Position numbers and translations under genes: made by a program
The notes under the pieces: generated by a model
Databases searched by the model: none
Seen by the model: only the letters and a program-made list of their open reading frames with translations
Told to the model about the DNA's origin: nothing
Shown here: positions 29,501 through 37,920 of the stretch, in pieces
How positions within the stretch are numbered: the stretch's first letter is position 1
Layout of the letters: each line of letters opens with the position of its first letter
Assembly: GCF_022699665.1 (NCBI RefSeq)
Contig: NZ_JALDNB010000013.1
Span: 1-48,480 of the forward strand
Origin: Chryseobacterium aahli
GTDB lineage: Bacteria; Bacteroidota; Bacteroidia; Flavobacteriales; Weeksellaceae
DNA: 48,480 nucleotides
Direction: 5' to 3'

Positions 29501-31314
29501 ATTTAATTTCAAAATCATTTGTAACTGATGAAGGTTTTCAATATCTCAATGAAGAACTTTCAAATGAAATAAAATCTTTTACTCAAAACAATCATCTTTT
29601 TGCTGAGGTCAATGATTTCAATGCTGCGATTTATCTGAAAAGAGAAAATAAATCAGCATTTGTGGTTTCTGAGAAGGCGGCTTTGCTGTATGATTCATTT
29701 TTAAAAAATTTAAAGGAAAAAGGAAAGGACCTTGAGTTCATTGATCAGCTGAATTCGTTGAAAAATTATCCTTCAGCATGCTTTTCGATCGCGGAAAGTG
29801 CTTTGAATGCGTTTTTATTTAATTCAGAACTAAATTTTGAGGATGATATTAAAAAAGAAACCGCTGTGTTTTTTGTGACCCAACAATTCAACGCAGAAAA
29901 TATTCTGCATGTCACGTATGAAGCAGTTTTGAAAGGTTTAAAATCATTAGAAAAAGACCTTGATTATCGTTTGGATTATTATGAATTCAATTACCGTTTA
30001 TCCAATTTCAATGAAGTGGTTGTTCCGAAATACAAGCAGCTGCAGGAATTAAAGGCGAAATGGGTTAACGATAAAAAGAAAAGTCTGAAAATCGATACGT
30101 TCAAATCTCAGGTTTTGAGCTCGTTTGTAAGGAATAAATTGATCAGTGATGTTTATTTTCCTTTAATCGGAGCAAATTTGGCAAAACAATTAGGAACCGT
30201 CGGAAACGACAAACGTACCGACAGAATGGGAATGTTGCTTCTTGTTTCACCGCCGGGTTATGGGAAAACCACTTTGATGGAATATATGGCAGATAGAATG
30301 GGATTGGTTTTTATGAAAATCAACGGCCCTTCCATCGGTCACGATATTGTTTCCACAGATCCGAATGAAGCTAAAAATGCCGGCGCAAAACAGGAACTTG
30401 AAAAGTTGAATTTAGCTTTAGAAATGGGTGATAATGTGATGTTATATCTCGATGACATACAGCATTGCAACTCTGAATTTTTGCAGAAATTCATCTCTCT
30501 GGCCGATGGGCAAAGAAAAATTGAAGGAATTTATAATGGTGAAAGTAAAACGTATGATTTAAGATCAAAACGCTTCTGTCTCGTCATGGCTGGAAATCCG
30601 TACACGGAAAGTGGTGAGAAATTTAAAATTCCGGATATGCTGGCGAACCGTTCCGATACCTATAATTTAGGTGAAATTTCCGGAAGTAAAACGGAATTGT
30701 TTGATTTAAGTATAATTGAAAACGCTTTGATGTCCAACGATTACCTCACACGACTGACTAATCAGGGAATGGAAAATCTGTATAGTCTATACAATAGCAT
30801 TCAAACCAATTCGCCAAATGTAGATTTAACCGGAAATTTTAGTTCAAATGAGATTTCAGATTTCAGAAAGGTTTTAGAAAACACATTGAAAGTAAGAGAT
30901 GTTGTTTTGAAAGTTAACAAACAATATATTGCTTCCGCAGCAATGTCTGATGATTACAGAAACGAACCGTCTTTCAAACTTCAGGGTTCTTACCGAAACA
31001 TGAATAAGCTGATTTCACAGATTCAGCCTATTTTAAAAGAAGAAGAAGTCACGCAGATTGTTTTAAATCATTATCAAAACGAATCTCAAACATTGACAAC
31101 CGGAGCAGAATCGAATATGCTGAAATTAAAAGAGCTGATGAATTTGATTTCTGATGATGAAAAGAATCGCTGGGACGAAATCAAGAAAACTTTTGTCAAA
31201 AATAAAATGATCAAAGGTTTGGGTGAAAATGATAGAATGACGCAGATTGTGGCTTTGCTGGCACGGTTCAGCGAAGGTTTAGATGGAATAAAAGATGTTT
31301 TGAAGAAAGATTAA
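26503..31314 (+). CDS. Giant AAA+ ATPase, DUF3686 'DNA repair ATPase' type
   Basis: A 1603-residue protein. The N-terminal 450 residues are beta-rich (possible propeller), the middle 700 are helical or coiled coil, and an AAA+ module lies near 1230-1450. Walker A is SPPGYGKTT near 1249, Walker B is VMLYLDDIQ, and a sensor segment VMAGNPYTESGEKFKIPDML follows. The pattern fits the DUF3686 family commonly labelled DNA repair ATPase; direct evidence for DNA repair is lacking. It follows the flotillin gene on the same strand after a terminator and repeat, so it may have its own promoter. Confidence 0.82.
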   Translation: MSEKLNSGTYEIIQNRLNEQKSDLIQRLQKLNENRKEIFGGVDFSLIANERISTEHNCIAKDIFSLKNTLIFGSNAHLGLQTEISITDVFSVYKINSKRFEPQDASLIEDEIFIEEFKNLYKYYRNTFFARFHFTENYLYMVFQLSESTSDIKAFKWLIKEDQLVYVDSRSASEVTYPAQHGFAWTKATRDMQRSGKFPHVSLADKVFVESIGGDITIKIEDNTDTGKGIYSEDVIHKDQNLDDAEIHFCDLDNLVLFKIKPYQETERYFIYNHKEKIVSRVDTLKHSAVLLPENQGVLFSNGYALQTGGLKVISQDSNRLHYLKTISEPNGENFMCVFYDDKTNNYQLISYNIITQSIETPIRCSGYSILNDGKLIYLRESVETTKHHLAQIWQTPYSRELQPNTEKSDTLLYKIGNKDIVRVMAESQELITLLNKEDSYSGLYDDIVKLSTTILDAYYFLGDNEVQNLDKPLKEIRKIAHSAINEYEKVIEQKKSTGEAVEKIKVSCGKILDDTKRINYSQLTEYIDMLSQIRALRGEITGARDLKYVDAKILDTLDESLSVRSGELSSACVNFLLQENSLSPYETRAQSISENIINLQKAIDAKTIEEDINNLSGQLELLVNIVNNLKIEDTSQSTQIIENISVIFARLNQERLELSKRKREISGKELSADFQAQMTLFDQSVINFLELSQTPEKCDEYLTKLSIQLEEMETKFIDFDEFIQKIGEKREEAYGHFQNKRVQLTESRNKRTQNLYDSAKRILQSAKTKTESFDAENEINGYFATDLMVEKVRDISRQLMEMEDSAKAEEIQTLLKTSQQEAVRKFKDKKEIYADGDNVIALGDYKFAVNRQKLDLTLVLRNAQYYYHLTGTGFYEPLNFETISDYKEVWNQEYISENSNVKRFEYLAWNIFSQNRNINTEQQNRNAIQQFMTEHFGEGLVKGIHDEDALTIVSKLQQMHNELGLMQFTPSERALAQLFWCFLNQERKEYYQKQFEAANLISKSFVTDEGFQYLNEELSNEIKSFTQNNHLFAEVNDFNAAIYLKRENKSAFVVSEKAALLYDSFLKNLKEKGKDLEFIDQLNSLKNYPSACFSIAESALNAFLFNSELNFEDDIKKETAVFFVTQQFNAENILHVTYEAVLKGLKSLEKDLDYRLDYYEFNYRLSNFNEVVVPKYKQLQELKAKWVNDKKKSLKIDTFKSQVLSSFVRNKLISDVYFPLIGANLAKQLGTVGNDKRTDRMGMLLLVSPPGYGKTTLMEYMADRMGLVFMKINGPSIGHDIVSTDPNEAKNAGAKQELEKLNLALEMGDNVMLYLDDIQHCNSEFLQKFISLADGQRKIEGIYNGESKTYDLRSKRFCLVMAGNPYTESGEKFKIPDMLANRSDTYNLGEISGSKTELFDLSIIENALMSNDYLTRLTNQGMENLYSLYNSIQTNSPNVDLTGNFSSNEISDFRKVLENTLKVRDVVLKVNKQYIASAAMSDDYRNEPSFKLQGSYRNMNKLISQIQPILKEEEVTQIVLNHYQNESQTLTTGAESNMLKLKELMNLISDDEKNRWDEIKKTFVKNKMIKGLGENDRMTQIVALLARFSEGLDGIKDVLKKD

Positions 31315-31334
31315 CTTCGAAATTTTGCAAAAAA

Positions 31335-31362
31335 AATGCTGCGGTAATCGCAGCATTTCTTG
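31335..31362. terminator. Bidirectional terminator
   Basis: AATGCTGCG and CGCAGCATT form a perfect 9-bp stem with a five-base loop. It lies between the ATPase gene and the convergent HTH gene, with T-rich or A-rich flanks on both sides. Confidence 0.85.
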
Positions 31363-31368
31363 TTTTAA

Positions 31369-31701
31369 TTATTGAATATCATCTTCGCAGATTTTCTTCC
31401 ATTTTGCAATGGTCGTTCTGCTGATTTTATATTTTTTCGAAATATAATTGCTCGAGAATCCGTGTTGTTTTTGATAAGTTAATATCTTCAGCATCGTTTC
31501 TCTGTCGTATGTTCTTAGCTTCTGGTTATTTTCTAAACTTTCTTTCGATTGCTTGAAAAGTTTTTCATTAAACTTAATCACCTCGTCGCTGGTGTTAAGA
31601 TTCTGAAGAAGCTCCGTAACTTTTACGTCTTTCAATTTCTCAGGATGTTCCGCAAGAAGAAGATCGTGATAAATCTTGCTGTAATTAGGTCTCATTTTCA
31701 T
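31369..31701 (-). CDS. Small HTH protein (transposase-like helix-turn-helix)
   Basis: A 110-residue protein. The C terminus reads TYQKQHGFSSNYISKKYKISRTTIAKWKK, a HTH of the type found at the N terminus of transposases and in small regulators. No transposase catalytic domain is nearby. It pairs with the next minus-strand gene, separated by 19 bases. Confidence 0.75.
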   Translation of the reverse strand: MKMRPNYSKIYHDLLLAEHPEKLKDVKVTELLQNLNTSDEVIKFNEKLFKQSKESLENNQKLRTYDRETMLKILTYQKQHGFSSNYISKKYKISRTTIAKWKKICEDDIQ

Positions 31702-31720
31702 AATAAATAAATTTGGTGAT

Positions 31721-32140
31721 TTATGGTTGGTTTTTTTGCAGCCATCTGTGAAGTGTACTCTTTGGTATTGAGTATTCTTTGATTACGTCTGCCTGTGTCA
31801 TTTCTCCGGAAATAATTTGTTTAAGAATAAAATCCTTAATTTCCTGAGTGTAAATATTTTTTCTGAATTGTGGTGTTTTGTTAGATTTTTCTTTGCTTTT
31901 GTTTACTGCTGATGGCGGTGCATACAAAATCAAATGGGAACTGTAAAGTCTGAAAAAGTCATACTCCAGCAGCTTAGACCATCTCAAAAGGACTTCTGTA
32001 TCGATAGAATTGCTCTCGTAAACAGTCTTTACAAACTCTTCATCTTTATTCAGGAAATTACAAATTCTCTCTATTGTAATCCCTTTCTGGTCTACAAGTT
32101 CTTTGATTGATTGGCCTATATGTATTACTTTGTATAACAT
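31721..32140 (-). CDS. Two-HTH regulator-like protein
   Basis: A 139-residue protein with an N-terminal XRE-like part (SIKELVDQKGITIERICNFL) and a C-terminal transposase-type HTH (EMTQADVIKEYSIPKSTLHR). It is probably the first gene of a two-gene unit with 31369-31701. Pairs of this kind are frequent in Chryseobacterium-type genomes; function unknown. Confidence 0.75.
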   Translation of the reverse strand: MLYKVIHIGQSIKELVDQKGITIERICNFLNKDEEFVKTVYESNSIDTEVLLRWSKLLEYDFFRLYSSHLILYAPPSAVNKSKEKSNKTPQFRKNIYTQEIKDFILKQIISGEMTQADVIKEYSIPKSTLHRWLQKNQP

Positions 32141-32899
32141 TTATAAATAATGATTTATTTTTAAATATTTTCCATTAATCAGTAACTGATAAGCATTTGT
32201 GTTTTTTAATTAAGCTTTTTAATAACTTTTTGTGGAATCTATAATCTGTAGATTGAAGATGTGGTATATTTTCAAAATTTTTATTGATTTAACTAATTTG
32301 TAGTCAGTTAATTGTGAGCAATCAAATTTAAATTTTATACATTTTTTAAATATTAATAAAACTATTCAAAGTCAAAGGGAGTTTTTTGATTAGCGATGAC
32401 AAATTAAGGCTCGTTAATATTAGTTTTTCTTTAAATTTTCCCGTAACGATGAATAATTGCACCGATGTTTTGATTAGGGGGATTTAAATCTTATCTCAAT
32501 ATTTGACTAAAAATTAACTTATCAATACCCCAAATTTAAAAAAAAATAATCAATAAATCACTAAAATCATATTTAATAATTATTAATAATAATTAATTTA
32601 TGTTGTTGAATGAAAGTTAATACAGGTAATTGTATTTGTTATTTTCTAATTATTTTGTTGCTTACTTTAAGTTATTCAATAAGATACGATGCTTTGCTTA
32701 ATGAAAATTCTTTCCTTTCAAAGATTGTATAGTTTGTTGATAGTATTTAACTTTGCCAAAGTAAAAAATAAAATTGATTTAGTGAATTAATTAATTTTAA
32801 AATCATCTCAATCATTCAAATAAGTCATTATTTTATTTTAAATAAATATTAGCCTGTTTTATTGTAAGATATATAATCGTTTAAGGCGAAGCTCTCCAA
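32141..32899. other. Long AT-rich intergenic region
   Basis: About 760 bases with no supportable ORF or tRNA. A possible promoter box TAACTTTG lies near 32748-32755, about 145 bases before the SulP start. I see no other structure of note. Confidence 0.5.
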
Positions 32900-34438
32900 A
32901 TGAAAAATACCCTTGCTCTTTTTGATTTTTCACAAAAAATTAATTATAAAAATGAATTATTAGCTGGTTTTACAGTTGCCATGACGATGATTCCGGAGTC
33001 ACTTTCATTTGCGATTTTGGCTGGTCTTTCACCGTTGACAGGGCTTTATGCAGCTTTTATGATGGGATTGGTTACTGCGATTTTAGGAGGGCGTCCTGGG
33101 ATGGTTTCTGGTGGAGCAGGAGCTACGATTGTAGTTTTGATCGCTTTAATAAAAACTCATGGTATAGAATATCTCTTTGCAACTGTGGTGCTTGCTGGAA
33201 TTTTTCAGATGCTGGTCGGGATTTTTAAATTAGGAAAATTTGTAAGGCTTATTCCACAACCTGTAATGTATGGTTTCCTGAATGGTTTAGCGGTCATTAT
33301 TTTTATGGCGCAAATAGAACAGTTTAAAGTTATTGAGGGAAATGGAGTTGTCGGTTGGCTTCAAGGTTCTTCCTTATATATTATGGGAGGTTTGACTGCA
33401 TTGACAATTGCAATCGTTTATTTCTTTCCTAAATTGACAAAAGTTGTTCCTGCATCGCTCGTTGCAATCATCGTTGTTTTTGGAATTGTTTTAGGATTTA
33501 ATATAGATACTAAAACTGTTGCTGATATTGCGAATATCAGTGGAGGCTTACCTGATTTTCATATTCCTCAAATTCCATTTTCTTTGGAAACTTTACAAAT
33601 TATTTTTCCTTACGCGATGATTATGGCGGGAGTTGGTTTGATAGAATCATTGTTGACATTATCAATGGTCGATGAAATCACCAATTCAAAAGGAAGTGCC
33701 AACAAAGAATCTGTCGCACAGGGAATTGCTAATATTACCAACGGTTTTTTCGGTGGAATGGGAGGTTGTGCGATGGTTGCGCAGACTTTGGTGAATCTAA
33801 ATGCAGGTTCAAGAGCGAGGCTATCAGGAGTAATTGCATCAATCACAATTTTAGTAATTATTTTGGTGGGAGCACCTTTTATTGAAAAGATTCCAATGGC
33901 GGCTTTGGTTGGAGTAATGATGATGGTTGCGATCAGTACTTTTCAGTGGGTTTCGATTAGAATTGTTAACAAAATGCCAAAATCTGATATTTTTGTCGGA
34001 ATGACGGTGGCTTTGATTACCATTGTTTTACATAATTTGGCTTTGGCAGTTTTGGTAGGTGTTATTATTGCAGCTTTAGTTTTTGCTTGGGATAATGCGA
34101 AAAGAATTCGTGCAAGAAAGCATATTGACGAAAACGGAATTAAATATTACGAAATTTTCGGTCCATTATTTTTCGGGTCTGTAATGAATTTTACAGAGAA
34201 ATTTGATCCTGCAAACGATCCTGAACAAGTTGTAATTGATTTTAAAGAAAGCAGAGTTGTCGATATGAGTGCTATCGATGCGTTGGATAAATTGTCAAAA
34301 AAATATAATGAGTTGAATAAAAAACTACATTTAAAACATTTAAGTGAAGATTCTATAAAATTATTGAAAAACGCAGAAGCTGTCATTGAAGTCAATATTC
34401 ATGAGGATCCTACTTATAAAGTGATGCCAGAAAAGTAG
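32900..34438 (+). CDS. SulP/SLC26-family anion transporter
   Basis: A 512-residue protein with 10-12 membrane segments and the family signature near the N terminus (FTVAMTMIPESLSFAILAGL, then TGLYAAFMMGLVTAILGGRP). A C-terminal STAS domain starts near residue 420 and includes VVIDFKESRVVDMSAIDAL. SulP proteins carry sulfate, bicarbonate or other anions across the cytoplasmic membrane; the substrate cannot be read from the sequence. It stands alone, after a long AT-rich intergenic region. Confidence 0.92.
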   Translation: MKNTLALFDFSQKINYKNELLAGFTVAMTMIPESLSFAILAGLSPLTGLYAAFMMGLVTAILGGRPGMVSGGAGATIVVLIALIKTHGIEYLFATVVLAGIFQMLVGIFKLGKFVRLIPQPVMYGFLNGLAVIIFMAQIEQFKVIEGNGVVGWLQGSSLYIMGGLTALTIAIVYFFPKLTKVVPASLVAIIVVFGIVLGFNIDTKTVADIANISGGLPDFHIPQIPFSLETLQIIFPYAMIMAGVGLIESLLTLSMVDEITNSKGSANKESVAQGIANITNGFFGGMGGCAMVAQTLVNLNAGSRARLSGVIASITILVIILVGAPFIEKIPMAALVGVMMMVAISTFQWVSIRIVNKMPKSDIFVGMTVALITIVLHNLALAVLVGVIIAALVFAWDNAKRIRARKHIDENGIKYYEIFGPLFFGSVMNFTEKFDPANDPEQVVIDFKESRVVDMSAIDALDKLSKKYNELNKKLHLKHLSEDSIKLLKNAEAVIEVNIHEDPTYKVMPEK

Positions 34439-34445
34439 TGTTAGA

Positions 34446-34481
34446 ATGTCATTGCGAGGAGCGAAGCGACGAAGCAATCTC
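34446..34481. repeat. REP-like element
   Basis: GTCATTGCGAGGAGCGAAGC continues as GACGAAGCAATCTCA and is nearly identical to 15293-15328. It lies just after the SulP stop. Confidence 0.75.
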
Positions 34482-34613
34482 AAACATCTGTGTAAATCCG
34501 TGAAATCTGAGTTAAAAGATCTGCGTAATCCGCAAAATCGGCGAGAGAAGAAACGTACAATTTACTTTATAACCCAAACAAGGACTGCAAAATAAATTCA
34601 CAGCCCTCGTTTT

Positions 34614-36680
34614 TTAGGTCATTAATGTATTCGCAATGAAATCAGGCACTAAAGCATAGTGCGACAATTTCATGCTGATGGAAGCTCTTCCGCTTGTCAA
34701 CGTTCTCAGATCAGAAATATATCCGAAAGTAGAAGCCAAAGGAACTTCTGCTGCGAAGATTTTTCTTCCTGATTTTTCATCAATCGAAGTGATCATTCCT
34801 CTTCGTTTGTTGATATCGGCAGTCACAGCTCCGGTATATTCCTCGATACTTTGAATCTCAATCTGCATGATAGGTTCCAATAATTTCGGTTTGCATTGTT
34901 TTGCAACTGCTCTGAAACCATCTCTTGCTGCCATTTCAAAATCCTGAGCATGGGAATCATTACTGTGAGTTGAGCCGTCCAGAAGTGTAATTTTCATACT
35001 TTCTAAAGGGTTTCCGCTTAAAGCTCCGTTTTCCATTGCCTCTCTAAAACCTTTTTCAATAGAAGGAATGAACTCACCAGGGATTACACCGCCTTTAATT
35101 TGGTTGATGAATTCCAAACCGATTTCATTATTTTCACGAGGTCCAATTTCAAAAGTGATGTCTGCGAATTGTCCGCTTCCACCAGTTTGTTTAACCAATT
35201 TTTCTCTATGCTTTTTAGTTTCGGTTAAAATTTCCTTGTATGAAACTTTAGGCTTCCCCTGATTGATTTCAATTCCGTGATTCAATCGGATTTTTTCTAA
35301 AGTAACTTCGAGATGTAATTCACCTAAACCGCTCAACAAAGTTTCGCCCGTTTGTTTGTCTCTTTCGACAACTAAAGAAGGATCTTCTTCCTGAATTTTA
35401 GCTAAAACCAGTCCGAAAGATTTCTCATCGGCATTCGTTTTCGGCTCAATAGAAACTCGAATAACCGGCGCCGGAATTGTGATGGATTCAAGCAAGACAG
35501 GTTTTTCAATGGATGATAAAGAATCTCCTGTCTTCGCATCTTTTATTCCGGTTAAAGCTACGATATCACCTGCTTTTCCTTCTTCAATCGTTAACGTTTT
35601 GTCCGACTGCATCTGTAAAATCCTCGAAATTCTGAAATTTTCATTCGTTCTCACATTTAAAATCGTGTCTCCGGATTTTATATTTCCTGAATAAATTCTC
35701 AGCATTGCCAGTTTACCCATGTGTTTATCAATCACAACTTTGAAAACCAGTCCTGAAAAAGTTTCTTCTTCATTTCTTTGAAGTTCGATTGTTTCTTCCG
35801 TTTTCACATCTTTTCCTTTGATAGAAGGCAATTGATTTGGAGCAGGAAAATAACTTACAATCGAATCAAGCAACGGCTGAACTCCTTTGTTTTTAAAAGC
35901 AGAACCACATAAAACGGGAACTACAGCTCTTGACTGACAGGTTCTTTTTATGGCTTCAACAATTATTTCTTCAGAAATTTCAGTTTCAAAATCCATGAAT
36001 TTTTCAAAGAAAGTTTCATCAAATTCTGCTAATGTTTCCATTAATTTTAATCTGAATTCATCAGCTTCTGCTTTATAATTTTCAGGAATTTCCTTTTCAA
36101 TAATCGTTTCGCCATTTTCATCGATCCAATACAAAGCTTTTTGTTTGATTAGGTCAATAACTCCTTCAAAATTATCTTCAGAACCCATCGGAATTTGTAA
36201 AGCCAAAGGAACTGCGCTCAATTTAGTCTTGATTTCATTTAAAACAGCAAAGAAATCAGCCCCGATTCTATCCATTTTATTGATAAAACAGATCTTTGAA
36301 ATTCCATGTTTCTCCGCTTGGAACCAAACGTTTTCAGTTTGTGGCTGAACTCCCGAAGAAGCGCAGAAAACTGCAACAACGCTGTCTAAAACTCGTAAAG
36401 AACGCTCAACTTCCACTGCAAAGTCGATGTGACCGGGAGTGTCAATAATATTGATGTTAAAAACATTCTGATCTTTTTTCCATTGTGTGGAAATTGCTGC
36501 AGATGAAATGGTTATTCCCCGGTTTTTCTCCTGAATGTCTTTGTCCATCGTGGTATTTCCTTCGTCTACGTTTCCGATTTTGTGGATCATTCCGGTGTAA
36601 TAAAGCAATCTTTCCGTGAGGGTTGTTTTTCCTGCGTCGACGTGTGCTATAATCCCTATATTTCGTGTGTTGTATTTCAT
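34614..36680 (-). CDS. fusA: Elongation factor G paralogue
   Basis: Starting at ATG 36680 (MKYNTRNIGIIAHVDAGKTT) the protein has 688 residues; the ORF extends further upstream but that part is a leader with a terminator hairpin. The GTPase motifs are intact: AHVDAGKTT (G1), RGITISSA (switch I), DTPGHIDF (G3, with the catalytic His) and NKMDR (G4). Domains II-V follow to the usual EF-G length. It stands alone, away from the rpsL-rpsG-fusA context, so it is probably a second, conditionally expressed EF-G. Regulation by an attenuator-like leader is described separately. Confidence 0.9.
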   Translation of the reverse strand: MKYNTRNIGIIAHVDAGKTTLTERLLYYTGMIHKIGNVDEGNTTMDKDIQEKNRGITISSAAISTQWKKDQNVFNINIIDTPGHIDFAVEVERSLRVLDSVVAVFCASSGVQPQTENVWFQAEKHGISKICFINKMDRIGADFFAVLNEIKTKLSAVPLALQIPMGSEDNFEGVIDLIKQKALYWIDENGETIIEKEIPENYKAEADEFRLKLMETLAEFDETFFEKFMDFETEISEEIIVEAIKRTCQSRAVVPVLCGSAFKNKGVQPLLDSIVSYFPAPNQLPSIKGKDVKTEETIELQRNEEETFSGLVFKVVIDKHMGKLAMLRIYSGNIKSGDTILNVRTNENFRISRILQMQSDKTLTIEEGKAGDIVALTGIKDAKTGDSLSSIEKPVLLESITIPAPVIRVSIEPKTNADEKSFGLVLAKIQEEDPSLVVERDKQTGETLLSGLGELHLEVTLEKIRLNHGIEINQGKPKVSYKEILTETKKHREKLVKQTGGSGQFADITFEIGPRENNEIGLEFINQIKGGVIPGEFIPSIEKGFREAMENGALSGNPLESMKITLLDGSTHSNDSHAQDFEMAARDGFRAVAKQCKPKLLEPIMQIEIQSIEEYTGAVTADINKRRGMITSIDEKSGRKIFAAEVPLASTFGYISDLRTLTSGRASISMKLSHYALVPDFIANTLMT

Positions 36681-36834
36681 TTTGTTAAATTTAAATTTTT
36701 GATTTTTAAGGTTGTAAATAAATTTTAAGTACAAGATTGTAATGATTCTTATATTTATTTCAGTAAGAAATTTTCTTAACGTTAAAATTTCAGACAACCA
36801 ACTTGAATTTTTCGAAAGCTGGAAATAGGGTAGC

Positions 36835-36865
36835 AAAAAAGACCTATCTGAATCGATAGGCCTTT
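36835..36865 (-). terminator. Attenuator terminator upstream of the EF-G paralogue
   Basis: Read on the minus strand, AAAGGCCTATC and GATAGGTCTTT form an 11-position stem with one mismatch, followed by TTTTTT. The loop plus the 3' arm (ATTCAGATA) can instead pair with TATCTGAAT at the end of the leader ORF (complement of 36898-36906), a 9-bp perfect antiterminator. Confidence 0.78.
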
Positions 36866-36895
36866 GTTATATTTTTGATTTATAAAGGTCGATCG

Positions 36896-36970
36896 TTATT
36901 CAGATAAATATTTAGTGCTACCAAAGTACACAGCTCTGATAGGATTGTTTAAAGTGATTATATTTATCAT
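36896..36970 (-). CDS. Leader peptide of the EF-G paralogue (24 aa)
   Basis: An ATG-initiated 24-codon ORF on the minus strand with core PIRAVYFGSTKYLSE. Its last codons and stop (TATTTATCTGAATAA) contain the antiterminator half that pairs with the downstream terminator. It lies about 215 bases before the EF-G start. Ribosome position on this ORF would therefore decide read-through. I infer control by translation stress. A TACTTTG box sits inside the ORF on the same strand, which would be an alternative, leader-less promoter. Confidence 0.55.
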   Translation of the reverse strand: MINIITLNNPIRAVYFGSTKYLSE

Positions 36971-37136
36971 TTTTGTTGACATTGTTGATTGTTAATCGGT
37001 TGCGAAATTATAAAAATTATTTAACTGACAAAATTTTTTTTATATTTTTTTTGAAAAGCGACAATTGATTTGAGTTTCAACTTCTGCCGAAACTCTTAAA
37101 TAATCTTAAAAAAAATACAGATTGAAAGAAAAATTT

Positions 37137-37144
37137 TATCTTTG
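37137..37144 (+). promoter_or_regulatory. Promoter box of the Ter cluster
   Basis: TATCTTTG at 37137-37144 is an exact TAnnTTTG match, about 100 bases before the first Ter-cluster gene. From 36971 to here the DNA is AT-rich without a gene. Confidence 0.55.
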
Positions 37145-37244
37145 GGTAGAATTGAAATTCAAACACAATTGATTTAAAAAAAAGATATGAATCATTTAAA
37201 AATCTTTTTCAATAGAAAGCTAAATAATTTAACTTAAAAACATT

Positions 37245-37919
37245 TTGAAAACAGATATCGACATTCAAAACCACGCTCATTTTTCCTTTGATCTGTGGCT
37301 TACTTTAATAAAATCTCATCCCGAATTTAAAACAAAAAGAGTTGAGTTGTTTTCTTCGTTTTTTGAAGTGAATAAGCCAATTGATGAAGTTGCAAAAGTT
37401 GTAAAATATTACGATGATCTTTGCAATTCTATCAATGAAGTAATTGGCGGGAATGTAGACACTTTTGAGATTTATTTATTGATCTTAAATGCTTTAGAAG
37501 TTGATTTGAAACAATTAAATAAAGAGAAATTAAACGAGTTTTACCAAAAAAGCGAAGACTTATTTTTACATTATAAACCTGTTGTGATTTTCGAAAATTT
37601 ACATCAGTTTTTTGACGAAATTAAAAATCAAGGGAAAACAATTAATATTCTAAGTAATACCGGATTTATCAAAGGAACTACAATGAGAAAATTTTTGATT
37701 GAGGAAAATCTTGATCAATATATTGATTTTCATATTTATTCTGATGAATTAAAGATCTCTAAACCCAATCCGCTCGTTTTTCAGGAAGTTAAAAATTTAA
37801 TTAAAAACCAGGATTTACAAATGAACCAGATTTTGCATATTGGTGATAATCCGATTGCAGATTACAAAGGAGCAAAAGATTTTGGTTTCAACGCACATTT
37901 ACTAAAACACACAATATAA
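37245..37919 (+). CDS. HAD-family hydrolase of the Ter cluster (TTG start)
   Basis: A 224-residue protein starting at TTG 37245. HAD motifs: FSFDLWLTLIKS at residues 13-24 (nucleophile Asp; the usual second Asp is Trp, which would weaken phosphatase chemistry), NILSNTGFIKG near 136 (motif II), and HIGDNPIADYKGAKDFGFNA near the C terminus (motif IV). HAD and PRTase genes are standard companions of terD-type genes in the published Ter stress systems. The next gene starts one base after its stop. Confidence 0.82.
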   Translation: MKTDIDIQNHAHFSFDLWLTLIKSHPEFKTKRVELFSSFFEVNKPIDEVAKVVKYYDDLCNSINEVIGGNVDTFEIYLLILNALEVDLKQLNKEKLNEFYQKSEDLFLHYKPVVIFENLHQFFDEIKNQGKTINILSNTGFIKGTTMRKFLIEENLDQYIDFHIYSDELKISKPNPLVFQEVKNLIKNQDLQMNQILHIGDNPIADYKGAKDFGFNAHLLKHTI

Positions 37920-37920
37920 T

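Noticed and set aside
31369..32140. Insertion sequence
   Set aside because: The two small genes have transposase-like HTH parts, but no catalytic domain, terminal inverted repeats or target duplications are visible.
36681..36836. N-terminal extension of the EF-G paralogue by 52 codons
   Set aside because: Family proteins start at the NIGIIAHVDAGKTT region; the extension covers an untranslated leader that begins right at the terminator hairpin.
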